Source: Caenorhabditis elegans (lineage: Eukaryota > Nematoda > Chromadorea > Rhabditida > Rhabditidae). Taken from it: DNA of 64,000 bases. The DNA is taken from contig NC_003281.10 in assembly GCF_000002985.6 (NCBI RefSeq), positions 7,936,001 to 8,000,000 of the forward strand. The letters are read 5' to 3'. The notes beneath the pieces were generated by a model, which was not told the origin of the DNA, made no database searches, and saw only the letters and a list, made by a program, of their open reading frames with translations. The position numbers and the translations under genes are program-made. Positions within the stretch are counted from its first letter, which is position 1. Every line of letters begins with the position of its first letter. Positions 1 through 11,018 of this stretch are shown here, in pieces.

Positions 1-1362
1 GTCTTGAAGCTTAACAACAATGGATTAGGAATAGGAGGAAAACAAATCGCAAAATCATTGACTGAGTGTCTCAGAAAGTCAATTGCTGTGGGAGGCGAGA
101 ATCGATTGAGATTGAAAACATTTATTGCTGGAAGAAATCGTTTGGAAAATCCAGGAGCACATGCACTGGCGGCTACTTTTAAGGTATTTATAGTTAAACA
201 CTTTAATTTCTAAAACTTATTTTTAGGCTCTTGAAACGGTTGAATGGTTTGATGTTCGTCAAAATGGAATTCATGAAGAAGGAATTCGTGCTCTGGTGGC
301 TGCATTGAAACACAACAGAAATCTTCGATATCTCTGGCTTGAAGACAATACAGTACTCCCCAAGGGTGCAAAGGCTCTTGCAAAAACTCTGGAATCTTGG
401 CCGAAGTTAGAAGTTTTGAATTTGTCAGACTGTTTGATTCGTGACGCTGGATGCAATTACATTATTGATCACTTGAATCCTCAACATCATCGCCATCTTA
501 AAAATGTTTACCTTTGCGGAAACGAGCTCACACCACCCGTCGCTAAGCTCCTGATTCAAAAATGGTCAAAGTTTGATGGTCTTACACCGAAACCAGTGCT
601 TCATATTCATACCAATTCGTTTGGTGATGAATTCTCTGATGTTGCTGGAATGGCACCGGAAAATGTGAATGTTGGAGATGAAGATGATGATTTGGGAAGT
701 TTGGATGGAGATCAAGAGGAGTACAATAGTAAATCGTCAGATTCGGAAGATGCAGATTTGGATGATGACGATGAAGATGATGATGAGGAAGCGGAGATTC
801 AGATTATCGACAATGGAGAATCACAGTTAAAACTTGCAATGGATCGAATTGATCGTCTGGATATCGACTTTGAAAGCAGATTCCAGGAAGACACTGCACG
901 TGTTATTCTTCAACTTTCAGCACCTCTCAAAAGTTGTAAAATGAGTGAGCCAGCTTTGCAAAGAGCTATTGAAGTTGCAGGTAAGAAATATAAAAATATT
1001 TTAATATAACTACTTTCAATTTTTAAGAAAATATCGTCCGCCGAGTGGAGTCTGTCAAGCGTAACCCGATTCCGGCCACAACTCAATTAGTTAACAATAT
1101 TGTTGCTCAATGTGCAGGAACAGGAGTTAAGGTAGGTATTTTTCAAGCTTATTCTAAAAAACGTTTAATATATGAGACAGACTTTACAGGCTGAAACTGA
1201 TTGGGGATATGGTGCCGATCCACAAGTGATTTCACGTTTGTTCTCGGAACTTGTTGCTCGCGGCCATTTCAAGTTGGAGCTGGCTCTCCTTCAACGCTTT
1301 TTCGTAAGTCTCACAACTATATTTTATGGTTATTTTTTTCAATTTTTCAGCCTTCACAATAA
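1..1362 (+). CDS. ran-2: Ran GTPase-activating protein (RanGAP), 3' part
   Basis: RanGAP stimulates GTP hydrolysis by Ran, which keeps Ran-GTP low in the cytoplasm and drives nuclear transport and spindle/envelope assembly. The gene enters from the left edge. I see exons <1-183, 227-980, 1028-1131, 1190-1303 and 1351-1362, with the stop TAA at 1360. The first two exons encode leucine-rich repeats of the ribonuclease-inhibitor type (for example [16 protein letters not shown], about 409-450). A long Asp/Glu tract follows (about 675-800), and then a C-terminal helical region. LRR plus acidic tract plus C-terminal domain is the animal RanGAP arrangement. The N-terminal LRRs and the start are outside the window. 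The symbol is recalled from the known worm gene; family assignment is firm, exact exon ends are inferred. Confidence 0.85.
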
Positions 1363-1856
1363 TCGAGCTTCTCTACACGATATCCCAGTCTTCGCGATTT
1401 TTTTACATGATTTCAGATAAGCCGTGGTTATTTTATATTTGGATCTACAATACATGTATTATTCATCGTATCGTGAACAATATATTTCTTCAACTTCCAA
1501 TGTATACACGAGTTATCAATTTGTTTTAATTTTGTTTCTCTAATTTCCACTAATTTTTAGTTTAATACTTTAAATCTCTTTCTTGTACGTGTAAATGCTT
1601 CAATCCGTTTTTCAAGTAAATTTTTGTGAACGAAGTTGTTTTTATGATTACATGTTTTATGTCTTTGTGAACTTTTTTAATTTTGAGATGAATAAAGCAT
1701 TTTCTACAGTTCCTGTATCGAAACCTCAAATTCAAAAATAATTTTGAGGGGAAATAACATTTAGTAATACGAAAACAGATATCAAATTTCAAATGAGTAA
1801 GTTTATATTAATTCATCATTTTTTGTTTATCAACATCATTCCTTCAATCATCCCCA
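1363..1856. other. Intergenic, RanGAP 3' UTR and promoter of GH59 gene
   Basis: About 490 nt of AT-rich DNA. An AATAAA at about 1690 on the plus strand could be the RanGAP polyadenylation signal. I see no gene; a 76-codon minus-strand ORF at 1562-1792 has no splice or family support. Confidence 0.5.
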
Positions 1857-4856
1857 ATGTTTTCAATATTTATAAAAATTATCTTGATTTTACCAAGTAT
1901 TGCAACTAAAACAAATAATATAGACATAAAATCATGGAGATCTGCTCAAACTTTTGATGGATTTGGTGCAGTCAGTGGTGGAGGGGTAGGATTCAGTCCA
2001 ATTTCAGAGAAATTACGAAAATTTCAGGCGACTTCTAAACTTTTGTTCACATATTTCTCGGAGAAAAGTGATAGAAAACAAGTTTTAGAGAGCCTTTTCA
2101 ATGTGAGTTATAGTTTATTTTGCGTCTGTAAATTAGATAAATATAATACAGGAGCTTAAATAAAATTTAAAATTAACCTTTACTCTTCCCATTCTTGAAT
2201 AATTTCCAGAAAGATAATGGTCTACAACTGCTGAAAGTTGAAATGGGTGGTGACGACCAAAGTACTGAAGGCACCGAATCATCACACGAATCCGAAAAAG
2301 GAAAGATTTCAAAAAATAATTATGAATTTCAATTAATAAGTGAAGTTCGTGAAATTAATCCGACAATTCCAATTTGTGTACTTCCATGGGCATTTCCTGG
2401 ATGGATTGGTAATACGCCATATGATAATGTGACAGAAACTGCAGAATATGTTGTGAATTGGTTGAAAATCGGAAGAGACACCTGGAATTTTGATACATTT
2501 TGTGTTGGAGTTTGGAATGAGAGAAATTTCTCAGAGAGCTATGTTAAGGTAGATATAACGAAAACTTTTTCAAATTTTGGTTCGCTAAATCCTACGGGGC
2601 ACCGTCCATCTGTTTGGAATTTAATGAAATATTCACAAAGTTATACCTTAGAGTTATACCGTAATTCCTACAATTACTCAAATCACATATCAAAACTCTC
2701 AAATTAATTCACAAAGCCAGATACATCACGATTACAGTAGGGGTGGCAAAAGAAAGTTCTACACTACAGTATCCTAAGAGTAGCACAAGACATATAAGTT
2801 TTTGAAAAACACATCTTACTAACACTGCAATCTAGTGTGATATCAAGTTTTGATATTTAGGAACTTCGAAAAATTCTCAATCTCAATGGTTTCAATGAGA
2901 CTCTGATTGTGGCTGGTGAAGGATTTCGAATGGATGACAGTTATTCAAGACTTCTTGACAAACGATTTATCAATGAATATGACATTATAGGGTATGAAGA
3001 AAACCTTGTTATTTCTTTTTCAGCGTTTCAGAGCACACAAAGTAAATATTTTTGATTCAGAGTTCATTACCCAGGCGGTCGAATTCCTGAAAATGTTCAA
3101 AAAAGTGGTAAAGTCATTTGGGCAAGCGAAGATTATAGTACAGACAACAGGGACACCGGGGAAGGATGTATGGCGAGAACTATGAATTGGAATTTTATAA
3201 ATGGAAATATTACTGGGCAAGTTTTGATTGTGAACACACAAAATATAGTGGAAATTCAGAATGATTTCTTGGCATTTAATGTCTGCGTTTTATCCTCAAC
3301 TCCCTTGGTATAGATGTGGTCTCGCACGGATTGATGAGAATAAGTTTCAAACTGAAAAAGCTTTTCATGTTCTAAGTATGATAATAATGTGCAAAAAAAT
3401 TGAATCACGACTATTTCAGAATACATTACTTCTCATGTTAAGCGAGGATGGAAGATTTTAAGAGAAAGTAGTGGTAGATTTGATGGTGGAGGAACATATG
3501 TCACTTATACAAATGGAAAAGATTCCACCATTTTTGTAGAAACCATGGTAAGACTTTAATATTAATTATGAGAAATTGCTTCAAATGATTTGAGAATAAA
3601 CATTTAATTCAAAAAATTTCAGAGTTACAAGAAATCTTTATGCGAATATTCATCTCCACGGCCATACCATGTCAAGCCAAGTCAACTTATTCGATTTAAA
3701 TTCTCTGAAATTCCATCATTTCAAGGATTAAATATGTCATTAAACTTTGGACCTTCAAAGTTCTTTTCAAAATCTGTCAATTCTACAATTACCATTCTTC
3801 TTCCTGTTAATTCATTTGGAATACTCACTACACTTCCAGTTTCAACTCCGAAAAGAGTTACTATAAAAACACCATTGGTTCCTTTGAATTATCACGACGA
3901 CTTTGAAAATTATGAATTCGACGAGGAGCCAAAGTTTTGGATGCCACAAAAAGGATCATGGGTGGTACGAAATGGACGGGCGGTACAGAAAGTGACACGC
4001 CCATCAATTAGTTGGTGCACCTCACACATTCGAACTCCATATGCAGTTATGGCGTAAGAATTGATGACTTTGACCTATGAGGAACTACAGTATACCGTAT
4101 TCCCTCTAATATTTTTACACCTCTTTTCTCAACTTTGGCAGCTCATATCTCAGTAGTAGTTTGTTCTATAGAAAAGTTGTCAACTGATAAAAATTTAGAT
4201 AGATGTTTTTTCTGTAGTTTGTAGTTTGTTAATTATTTATATGTCCAAAAAGGAGATATGAGGTGTCAAAGTTGAGCAAAGGGGTGCAAAACTAATAGAG
4301 GAAATACGGTATACGGTATTCCTTCCATTTAGGTATCGAAAGAAGAATAGTATTCTAAACGCCGAGGTCAATATTCCAAAACACTCAACAGCTAAATCCA
4401 TCATTCTAGGTATAAGGAGTAATTGTAGTGGTATGTAATTAGTGTTGTGATTCATATTAAAATCTATTACATTTTCAGGATGTGACATAGAAGTAATAAA
4501 CTGTCGTGGAATATTTGTTGAGATTGAATTTTCAAATAAAAAAGTAACTATATTTTCCGATTTCGTTGACCGTTCAATAATTGCTGAATTCAAAGCACGA
4601 AGAAAAGTAGAATTTGGAAAGTTTTATAAATTCTCAATTCATTTACTGGACTCGCATCTCTTCATAAAATTCGGAAATCATCATGTGATGACTTCAGTGG
4701 AAATTCCAGAAGAACAATTAAATAAGGTTATTAAAATAATCAATTGAATTTCAAATATAATGTTTTCAGACAAATAATGACACTTTATTCGTGATTGGCA
4801 CTGGAAATTTTGGCATCTCCGAATGGGATAATATTTCAACAGATTATTTTCACTGA
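1857..4856 (+). CDS. Galactocerebrosidase-like glycoside hydrolase (GH59)
   Basis: GALC-type enzymes remove galactose from galactosylceramide in lysosomes. Model exons: 1857-1985, 2028-2102, 2210-2548, 2861-2991, 3061-3216, 3260-3375, 3420-3547, 3623-4053, 4333-4430, 4479-4726, 4770-4856 (645 residues, close to the vertebrate enzyme). A hydrophobic N-terminus (FSIFIKIILILPSIA) looks like a signal peptide. The TIM-barrel part has FDGFGAVSGGG, KVEMGGDDQSTEGTE, the acid/base motif VGVWNERN (Glu near 2519) and the nucleophile motif WASEDYST (Glu near 3137), both as expected for GH59. A C-terminal lectin-like region follows, ending FGISEWDN. The 42-nt intron at 1986-2027 is in frame, so it could be read through; removing it restores the family's GGGATS. 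The intron at 3217-3259 appears to use a GC donor. Confidence 0.85.
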
Positions 4857-4984
4857 GGCTGATTAATTACATTCAAAAAGTATTTAATATTGCTTGGGCA
4901 TGTTTCTATTAAAATAAATGTACCATTTTATAATTTACCACATTATTGGAAAATGTCAAAATCAATTGCCACAAAAAACTAGAT

Positions 4985-5153
4985 TCAAACTTCCGCGCAA
5001 ATGGTACCGCAACGATGCTCCGCGTTTCGCTAAACAACGCGCGCCTCACGCGCGCAGTTTGAATTGAGAACGTTTTCCTGTTTTCTTTTTTTGTCTGAAT
5101 TGTGTTATTGTGCTATTTATTATCCCTTTTTTGTACATTTTCAAAATTAAAGT
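4985..5153 (+). promoter_or_regulatory. GC-rich promoter region of FMC1/kle-2 operon
   Basis: A short GC-rich island (CGCGCAAATGG, AACGCGCGCCTCACGCGCGC, about 4994-5060) sits just upstream of the FMC1-like start in otherwise AT-rich DNA. A pyrimidine-rich run follows. Promoter role is inferred from position only. Confidence 0.35.
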
Positions 5154-5534
5154 ATGGCCTCTGCTGTTGGAAAAGGAGTGACCGCTTTCAACACCATCAA
5201 AAACATCATTTCGGAACTGAAAAAGGTCGACAAAACATTCTCCCCGAATTCGGCACAATATAAATACCTCATGGAGCAAATGAAAGCCGACCAGGTTACA
5301 ACAAGAAGATATTCAAAAGCCGAGAACGAGTCAGAGAGCGTTGCAAAACTCTATTTGAGCTATATTAAAGGGTTCGTTTGTTTTATGAGAATAAGAAAGT
5401 AATAATCAATATCCATTCATTTTAGAACCCGACAGCTTAATGAACTTCAAGAGAGATATAAGGGTGGCGAGAAGAGTGTTGAAGAGGCTGCTGCTATTGT
5501 TGGATTGAAACTTCCAGAACAAAAGAAACTTTAA
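5154..5534 (+). CDS. FMC1-like mitochondrial ATP synthase assembly factor
   Basis: A small 108-residue protein from exons 5154-5371 and 5426-5534. The end reads KSVEEAAAIVGLKLPEQKK. It matches the signature SVEE-x-A-x-x-VGLKLP of FMC1 (formation of mitochondrial complex V assembly factor 1, vertebrate C7orf55). The body is predicted helical, with the conserved pattern of Tyr-Lys-Tyr-Leu then Arg-Tyr-x-Lys-Ala-Glu, like other LYR-related matrix proteins. Family members help F1 ATPase assembly in the mitochondrial matrix. AATAAA follows at 5596, and kle-2 begins 188 nt after the stop on the same strand, so it is probably the first gene of an operon. Confidence 0.75.
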
Positions 5535-5722
5535 AATACTTAAAATTGTTATTTCTTTCTCGAATAGATTAGATTCCTGTTTTCTTTTCAATCAAAATAA
5601 AATACTTCGTTTTTAAAATACTATTCAGGTTTTTTATAACTTCCTTATGGTTTTCGTACCATTCTATATCTTTTTTATAGTTAATCATCGCCAGAGCATT
5701 GGAATTGTTGTTTCAGGTACAA
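5535..5722 (+). promoter_or_regulatory. Operon intercistronic region with trans-splice acceptor
   Basis: This holds an AATAAA at 5596-5601 for the upstream gene, a U-rich stretch around 5660-5680, and a strong TTGTTTCAG acceptor ending at 5716, six nt before the kle-2 ATG. About 115 nt between polyadenylation signal and acceptor is the usual spacing of C. elegans SL2 operons. A second acceptor-like TATTCAG lies at about 5628. Confidence 0.6.
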
Positions 5723-8700
5723 ATGACTAGGAATGCTCCTCCAGGTCAAGAATCGACAGATTTAGCATGGCTCGTCACACCCGCAAAAGATCTTGTCGAG
5801 AACTTCTCAATCGACGTGTTGAAAGTAAGGATAATTTTTTTTCACGGTTGTATCTTTTCTTTTTCGGTAAATAAAATAAATAATTGCTCGACTTTCAGGC
5901 ACTCGCCGGATACCTCGAGGTTATCAGACAAGAAAGTGAAGACACAGATAATCAGGTGGATGCAGCGACAACTTACAGATTGTTCGATTTTCAACGAGCA
6001 TGCCGGATTATTCAAGGATCGTGTGCCGTATATGGTCGAAAAGTAGATCATGTCTATGAACTGACGATTTCAGTTGTGGATTTAGTCGAGAACAAAGGTC
6101 AAGATGATGGAAACACCGGCAGTAGACGAGGAGCTGGAAGACGGAAAAATTTTAATTTGGGATCGACGAATTACGACTTGGCTGATATCGACTCACTGAA
6201 ACAGGAAGCTCTAGCAAATTTTGAGAAGACAGTAAAAGAAGAGAAAAAATCGATTGATGCAGTGAGAATGGTCGAGAATGCTGAAGTTATAGAGTCTCAA
6301 TATGAGCGAAAAAGCTGTTTAGTAGCAAAGCCAACCCAGTTCATGTTCAAGCTCAATTACGGCCAGCTCAATCGTACTGATGAACAAATTTTGAATGCAA
6401 AATCTCGTCCTGATGTTATCGGAAAAGTAAAAGATTTTGAAATTAAAAAGTCGAAAGTTAAACACGATCAACAAATACTCTACTCCCATGATTGTTATCG
6501 TGGAAATTTAGACCAATTCACACTACCTGGTGCTCGTTGGATGCCAGATAATAAGGAATTGGCAGCTAATTTTGGTGTTGCTGATTTGGAAGTTGAGTTA
6601 GATTTGGAGCAAGAGCATGAGAAGATCAGTGCATATGGACCGTTTAAGGTAAGTGGTAATAATTCGATGAAACATTTTCAAAACTTGATTTCTTCAGGAT
6701 CCTCTCTCTGGCCGTGAAGTTGTTCCACCTCCTCGTTGGTTCATAGAGCAAGAAGCAGTTCGTCAAAATCAAGAAATTCAATCTCGTGCCACATCGAGAG
6801 CCATCACAATTGCAGCTAAAACTCTTCGAGATTCTCAAGGCTTTGGATCTCAACCAACTCGTCTCTCACAACCATTTGTTGAACGACATCGACAGAGTAA
6901 TCATTTGAATGATTTCTTGTCATTTGTGGAGGGAAGAGTTAATAAGAATCGCCCGAGCACTCATCTTACCACTGGCTTAGTTGATATGTTCGTTGATAAC
7001 TTTGGATCTGTTATGCAAAACGATGAACCAAACACTAGTAGAAGACCTGATGAGAATTACGCGCCCATGGACTTTGATGATGATTTTGGTGGTGGAGGAG
7101 ACGATGACGACGATGATTATATTCGAAATTTGTCCAGAAGGGATGAGAAGCGAGCACCGGCACCATGGGACGAGCTGGATAAAAATCATATTATTTGGTA
7201 CACGGGAGACGAGAATCTGCCAGGTATTTGTTGAATTAATGGGATTCTTTCGGTATTTTTTAGATTATATATATATATGAGCCGTGGACCGCACCTCCGG
7301 CGCGGCCCCCGACTTCTGGAGCTGAAAACCAATTTTTCTGAAACTACCGTAATCATACAGTACTCCTACCGTAATCATACAGTACTCCTACCGTACCACC
7401 ATTGTACCACTACAGTACCCCGACTATATCCCTACACTAACCCCAACTCACTATCCCTCCAGAAGCTAAAACTTCGCAGACTACAAAGACTACATAGACT
7501 ACAAGCTATGGACAAACGGAATAAGCGCTTTATATATAGTAAATGATATATTTCAGTCGTTAGCAAGCCGGTAAAAAAGATCACGAAATTCCAACCAAAA
7601 CCCGCTGAAATGTTGGCTAGGAAGCAACGACGTGAGGAAAAGATCAATAAGTCTCGACGAGACGAGTTCATGGAAACTCACGACTATCTGCAGGATTACT
7701 ACTATTGGAGAAGTGCGGCTCGTATAAATCCGATTAAGGACTGGAAGATAGAATCACTTCGTACTGCTATTCTAGCCGAGAAGAAACGAAGAATCAAGGA
7801 AAAGACTGCAAAAATCCGAGAAGCTCGTATCCAGAATATGCAGAGAAAACGGACAGCTCGTGTGATACCCGTGGAGCAATTTGAACCGGTAACAGAGGAT
7901 ATTCCAACGTCTAATAGAAGAACCCTCGGAGCTGAATGTAAGAAATTTCAATTTTATGAAATTTAAACTGAATTATATTTTTTCCAGATGACGACGTAGT
8001 CGATGAAGATCTTGCTGCCGAAGTCGAGCTCTCAATGTTTGGAGGTGGGTTCGATGACGACGAAGAAGACGTGCGGCCACGTGGTGAACGGCCTCCTATG
8101 GCTCCAAACAACCTAGAATTCGATGCTCTTCAAACAGATTTTGATATTCCGCCTGCTGAATATGTTCCATTAAGATTCGAGGATATTGATGATGCCGAAC
8201 TGAACAGTGTTATCAATTTACCTGGAAATTTGCTCATCGACAGTAAGTTATTTGCAAAATTTTATAATAAAATTTTAAAATTAATACTTTGAAATTGTAC
8301 TCTCTCAAGTCTATCAAGTAAATTTTCTATTTACAGAAGCTTTACCATTGCTCAAGAAGTTTGCTGAAAATCGAACAGATCGCGAACAAATGGCTTACGA
8401 GATGGCTAAAGCATATGAAGATGTGGATGTTGCCGTGTCAACTCTACAAGAACATGTTGACAAATGGCATTCTCGAATGGAACCAATCCTCGAAGAAGGA
8501 GAAACTCGAAAAGAGTATGATGTATGTTTTAGAGTATTTAATCTTAAAGGTGGAGTAGTGCCAGTGGGGATTTTGTCTAAATACACTTATAGTGATTCAA
8601 AACAACCGAATATCATAATAAAACACTCCAAAAAGTTTTAGATTTTTCATAATTTCCGGTCAAAGTTTTGGCAAATTGCCAAAATTTTGAAAAATATGAG

Positions 8701-9307
8701 CTTTTGAGGTTATTTAAAGAAATGTCGTATGTTTCGACCCCTACAATGTTTTAATACAATTAATTTAAACAAAATTAAAACAATAAAAAATGTAATAAAT
8801 TTTTTTGGTCGACTTCCAAACATATGAGTGGCAAAAACTGAGTAATTGCCAGTTTTTGACAGTAAATAAAAAAATTTTCAAAAGTTTTATCATGATATTT
8901 GGTCATTTTGGAACCAAAGGAGTGGTTTTTAACAATTTCCCCACTGGCGCTACTCCACCTTTAATATTCTGGTCAACCACAGTAATTTGAAAAGTCAAAA
9001 TGTCTAAATGTTTGAATTTCTCAATTATAATAATTTTCAGGTTCACGCAGTTGGTCGTGCTGTCATTGGCCAATACGATATTGAAGGTGGCACGAAACGT
9101 TTACTAGATTTGGTTATGGATCGTCCATGGTACGAAATCAGTCGATACTTCCTTTCGTGCCTCTTTATGTGTAATGTCGGAAATGTCATGGTCAGCGAGG
9201 ACATGGAACTGCCACTCGAGGAAAGAATCAACTCGATGAAAATCACACTACTCAAAAGAGATATGCATTGTGAAATGTTCAAGGAGGCTGGCGCTCTTGA
9301 TGCCTAA
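5723..9307 (+). CDS. kle-2: Condensin II non-SMC subunit H2 (kleisin beta)
   Basis: KLE-2/CAP-H2 is the kleisin that bridges the SMC ATPase heads of condensin II and compacts mitotic and meiotic chromosomes. Model exons: 5723-5824, 5899-6648, 6698-7223, 7557-7937, 7988-8242, 8337-8521, 9041-9307 (821 residues). The N-terminus has the CNDH2 pattern (TDLAWLVTPAKDLVENFSID) followed by YRLFDFQRACRIIQGSCAVYGRKV, the kleisin N-terminal part. Acidic stretches follow (around 7070-7125 and 8045-8070). The C-terminal exon, FLSCLFMCNVGNV, fits the winged-helix end that binds the SMC head. Intron 3 (333 nt) and intron 6 (519 nt) carry dispersed repeats. It sits second in a probable operon with the FMC1-like gene. 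The symbol is recalled from worm annotation. Confidence 0.85.
7268..7546 (+). repeat. Dispersed repeat in kle-2 intron 3
   Basis: The intron begins with a GC-rich block (GAGCCGTGGACCGCACCTCC, then GGCGCGGCCCCCGAC) and ends with AGCGCTTTATATATAG. Both blocks recur in inverse order and orientation at 61633-61826, so they are two copies of one element. In between are two direct copies of a 22-nt unit starting ACCGTAATCATACAG (about 7349-7392). I do not recognise the family. Confidence 0.6.
8545..8966. repeat. Inverted-repeat element in kle-2 intron 6
   Basis: TTAAAGGTGGAGTAGTGCCA at about 8545 is the reverse complement, with two changes, of TGGCGCTACTCCACCTTTAA at about 8944. The two arms enclose about 400 nt with internal symmetry (AAATTGCCAAAATTTTGA and related). 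This is a non-coding MITE-like element filling the intron. Related arms occur near 10260, 11400 and 59340. Confidence 0.7.
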
Positions 9308-9594
9308 TTTATAATTATTGTTTTTTTTGCATTAAATCTCCCGAAAACCATCTTAATTTATTTAAACATTCCTCATTGTCTCTACTTGTATCTCGATTTC
9401 TGGCTATACTTTCATTTTACTGTATCAATTAATTAACTTCTAGATGCCAAGTATTTTTCTTCTGTTCGTTATGGTACTTTACTGACTGTACAATAACTTT
9501 TTTTCCGACGAATTACCACTATTTCTTTGATTGTTTTTTAATTACGTCCTTCATTTTTTATTCAATCTTAAAAATAAATCGACTGGTTTTAATA

Positions 9595-11018
9595 TCAAAG
9601 GCCCAAATCATAATTCAATTCCTGGTGCGTGGCATATGCGTTCATGAATGCAGCGCCATGTTCCAAAGATTGGGTGACGGATTGAACAACATCTGAAGAA
9701 ATCATTTTCTGGAACCATTTTGTCAATTTAGGATATTCTTCTTCTCCTGGGAATTCAATTGTTGGTAAATCGACAACTCCATCCAAACTAGCTGACCACC
9801 AAATTTTCTCAAAAAATGGAAATGATAAGTAGTCTGGATAACCTGGTTGAGATCCTGAATAGTTTGAATTTGGTCAAAAAATTGTATCGATTAATTGAAC
9901 TCACCAGCATAAAAATCATTGGCCAAGAGATTTTCAGCTTGTTTCAAAACTTCAAAAACTTTTCGCTGCTTTTCATCTTTCAAAGTTCGGTCTCGCATGA
10001 CGGCGAAGAGCAATGGAACTGCATGGGCTACCTGAATTGCTTATTTAAAACAAAATAGTTTAGAAAATAGAAAAATTCAAGATCATATTTGAATTTCCTC
10101 CAAAATGAATAGCCACGCCCACTCTCAAACCAATCAGAGTTTTGGACTCCAAACACTCATCTGATTGGTTGAAAAATGGGCGGAGCGAATAACTGATTTT
10201 TTATATTAGAGGAAGTTCAAAAAGGGGATTAGAAACTATGTATGTTTCCTTCCATTTTTAAAGGTATTGGTATCGCTGCGCCTTCAAAACAACTGTAGAG
10301 ACGTGCAGATCTTTTTTTTTATTTTAAAAGTTTTAGTTAAAGTTCTGGTAAATTGGCAAATTTCGAATAATGTGCTTTTAGTAATTTCGAGCATTTCGGA
10401 AAGTGAAATTTAGAACTCGTATAAAACAATCATTTTTTGGACGACTTCCAAAATTAGGATAGAAGGAAACTAATGGTAAATAATTGCCATTGCATTAGTC
10501 TTAAACCATGTTTATTGTTTTTATATATAACACTTTTTATTTCTTTTGAAAAACAAAATAAAACCAAACCGCAGTTAACCTGTCCGCTAGCAGCTTTTGT
10601 TGCACCTTTTCGTACGGGTCAGTTGGAAGAATACGAGTTTCTGGAAATGCATCATCCAAATATTCAGGAATAAATCCAGACTCAATGACCACTTTTCCAT
10701 TGTGCTCTACTGCTGGAGCCTTTCCCTGATAATGTTTTGTCCAGTACCATTCAAGTTTGTCAGTTACGTTGAGATTGACTACCTCCGCTCTGAAAATTCA
10801 ATGGTTTTTTTCTTAAAAAAGTACTTTTCATATGTCTATTTTAGAAACTAATAAAATAAATAAACTACTCACTCAATTCCTTTAGCTGCAACATAAAGCA
10901 TTGCTCTTTCAGCCCATGGACAGAATCTCATGTTGTAGACACGAAAAGATCCCTTTGATAGCGGAGGTTCCGCATCTCCTTTTCGAATTGCTTTTGATGT
11001 TACTCCGGTTAAAACCAT
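9595..11018 (-). CDS. gsto-1: Omega-class glutathione transferase
   Basis: Omega GSTs use a catalytic cysteine for glutathione-dependent thioltransferase and dehydroascorbate reductase reactions in the cytosol. Model exons on the minus strand: 11018-10873, 10789-10570, 10031-9905, 9854-9595 (250 residues, typical of the class). The thioredoxin-fold N-terminus contains RVYNMRFCPWAERAMLYVAA, where Cys replaces the usual Tyr/Ser and the C-P-W-A context marks an omega GST. VESG-type glutathione-binding residues (VVIESGFIPEYLDD) follow, then a helical C-terminal domain (PGYPDYLSFPFFEKIWW). The 537-nt intron 2 contains repeat sequence. It is convergent with kle-2. Confidence 0.88.
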
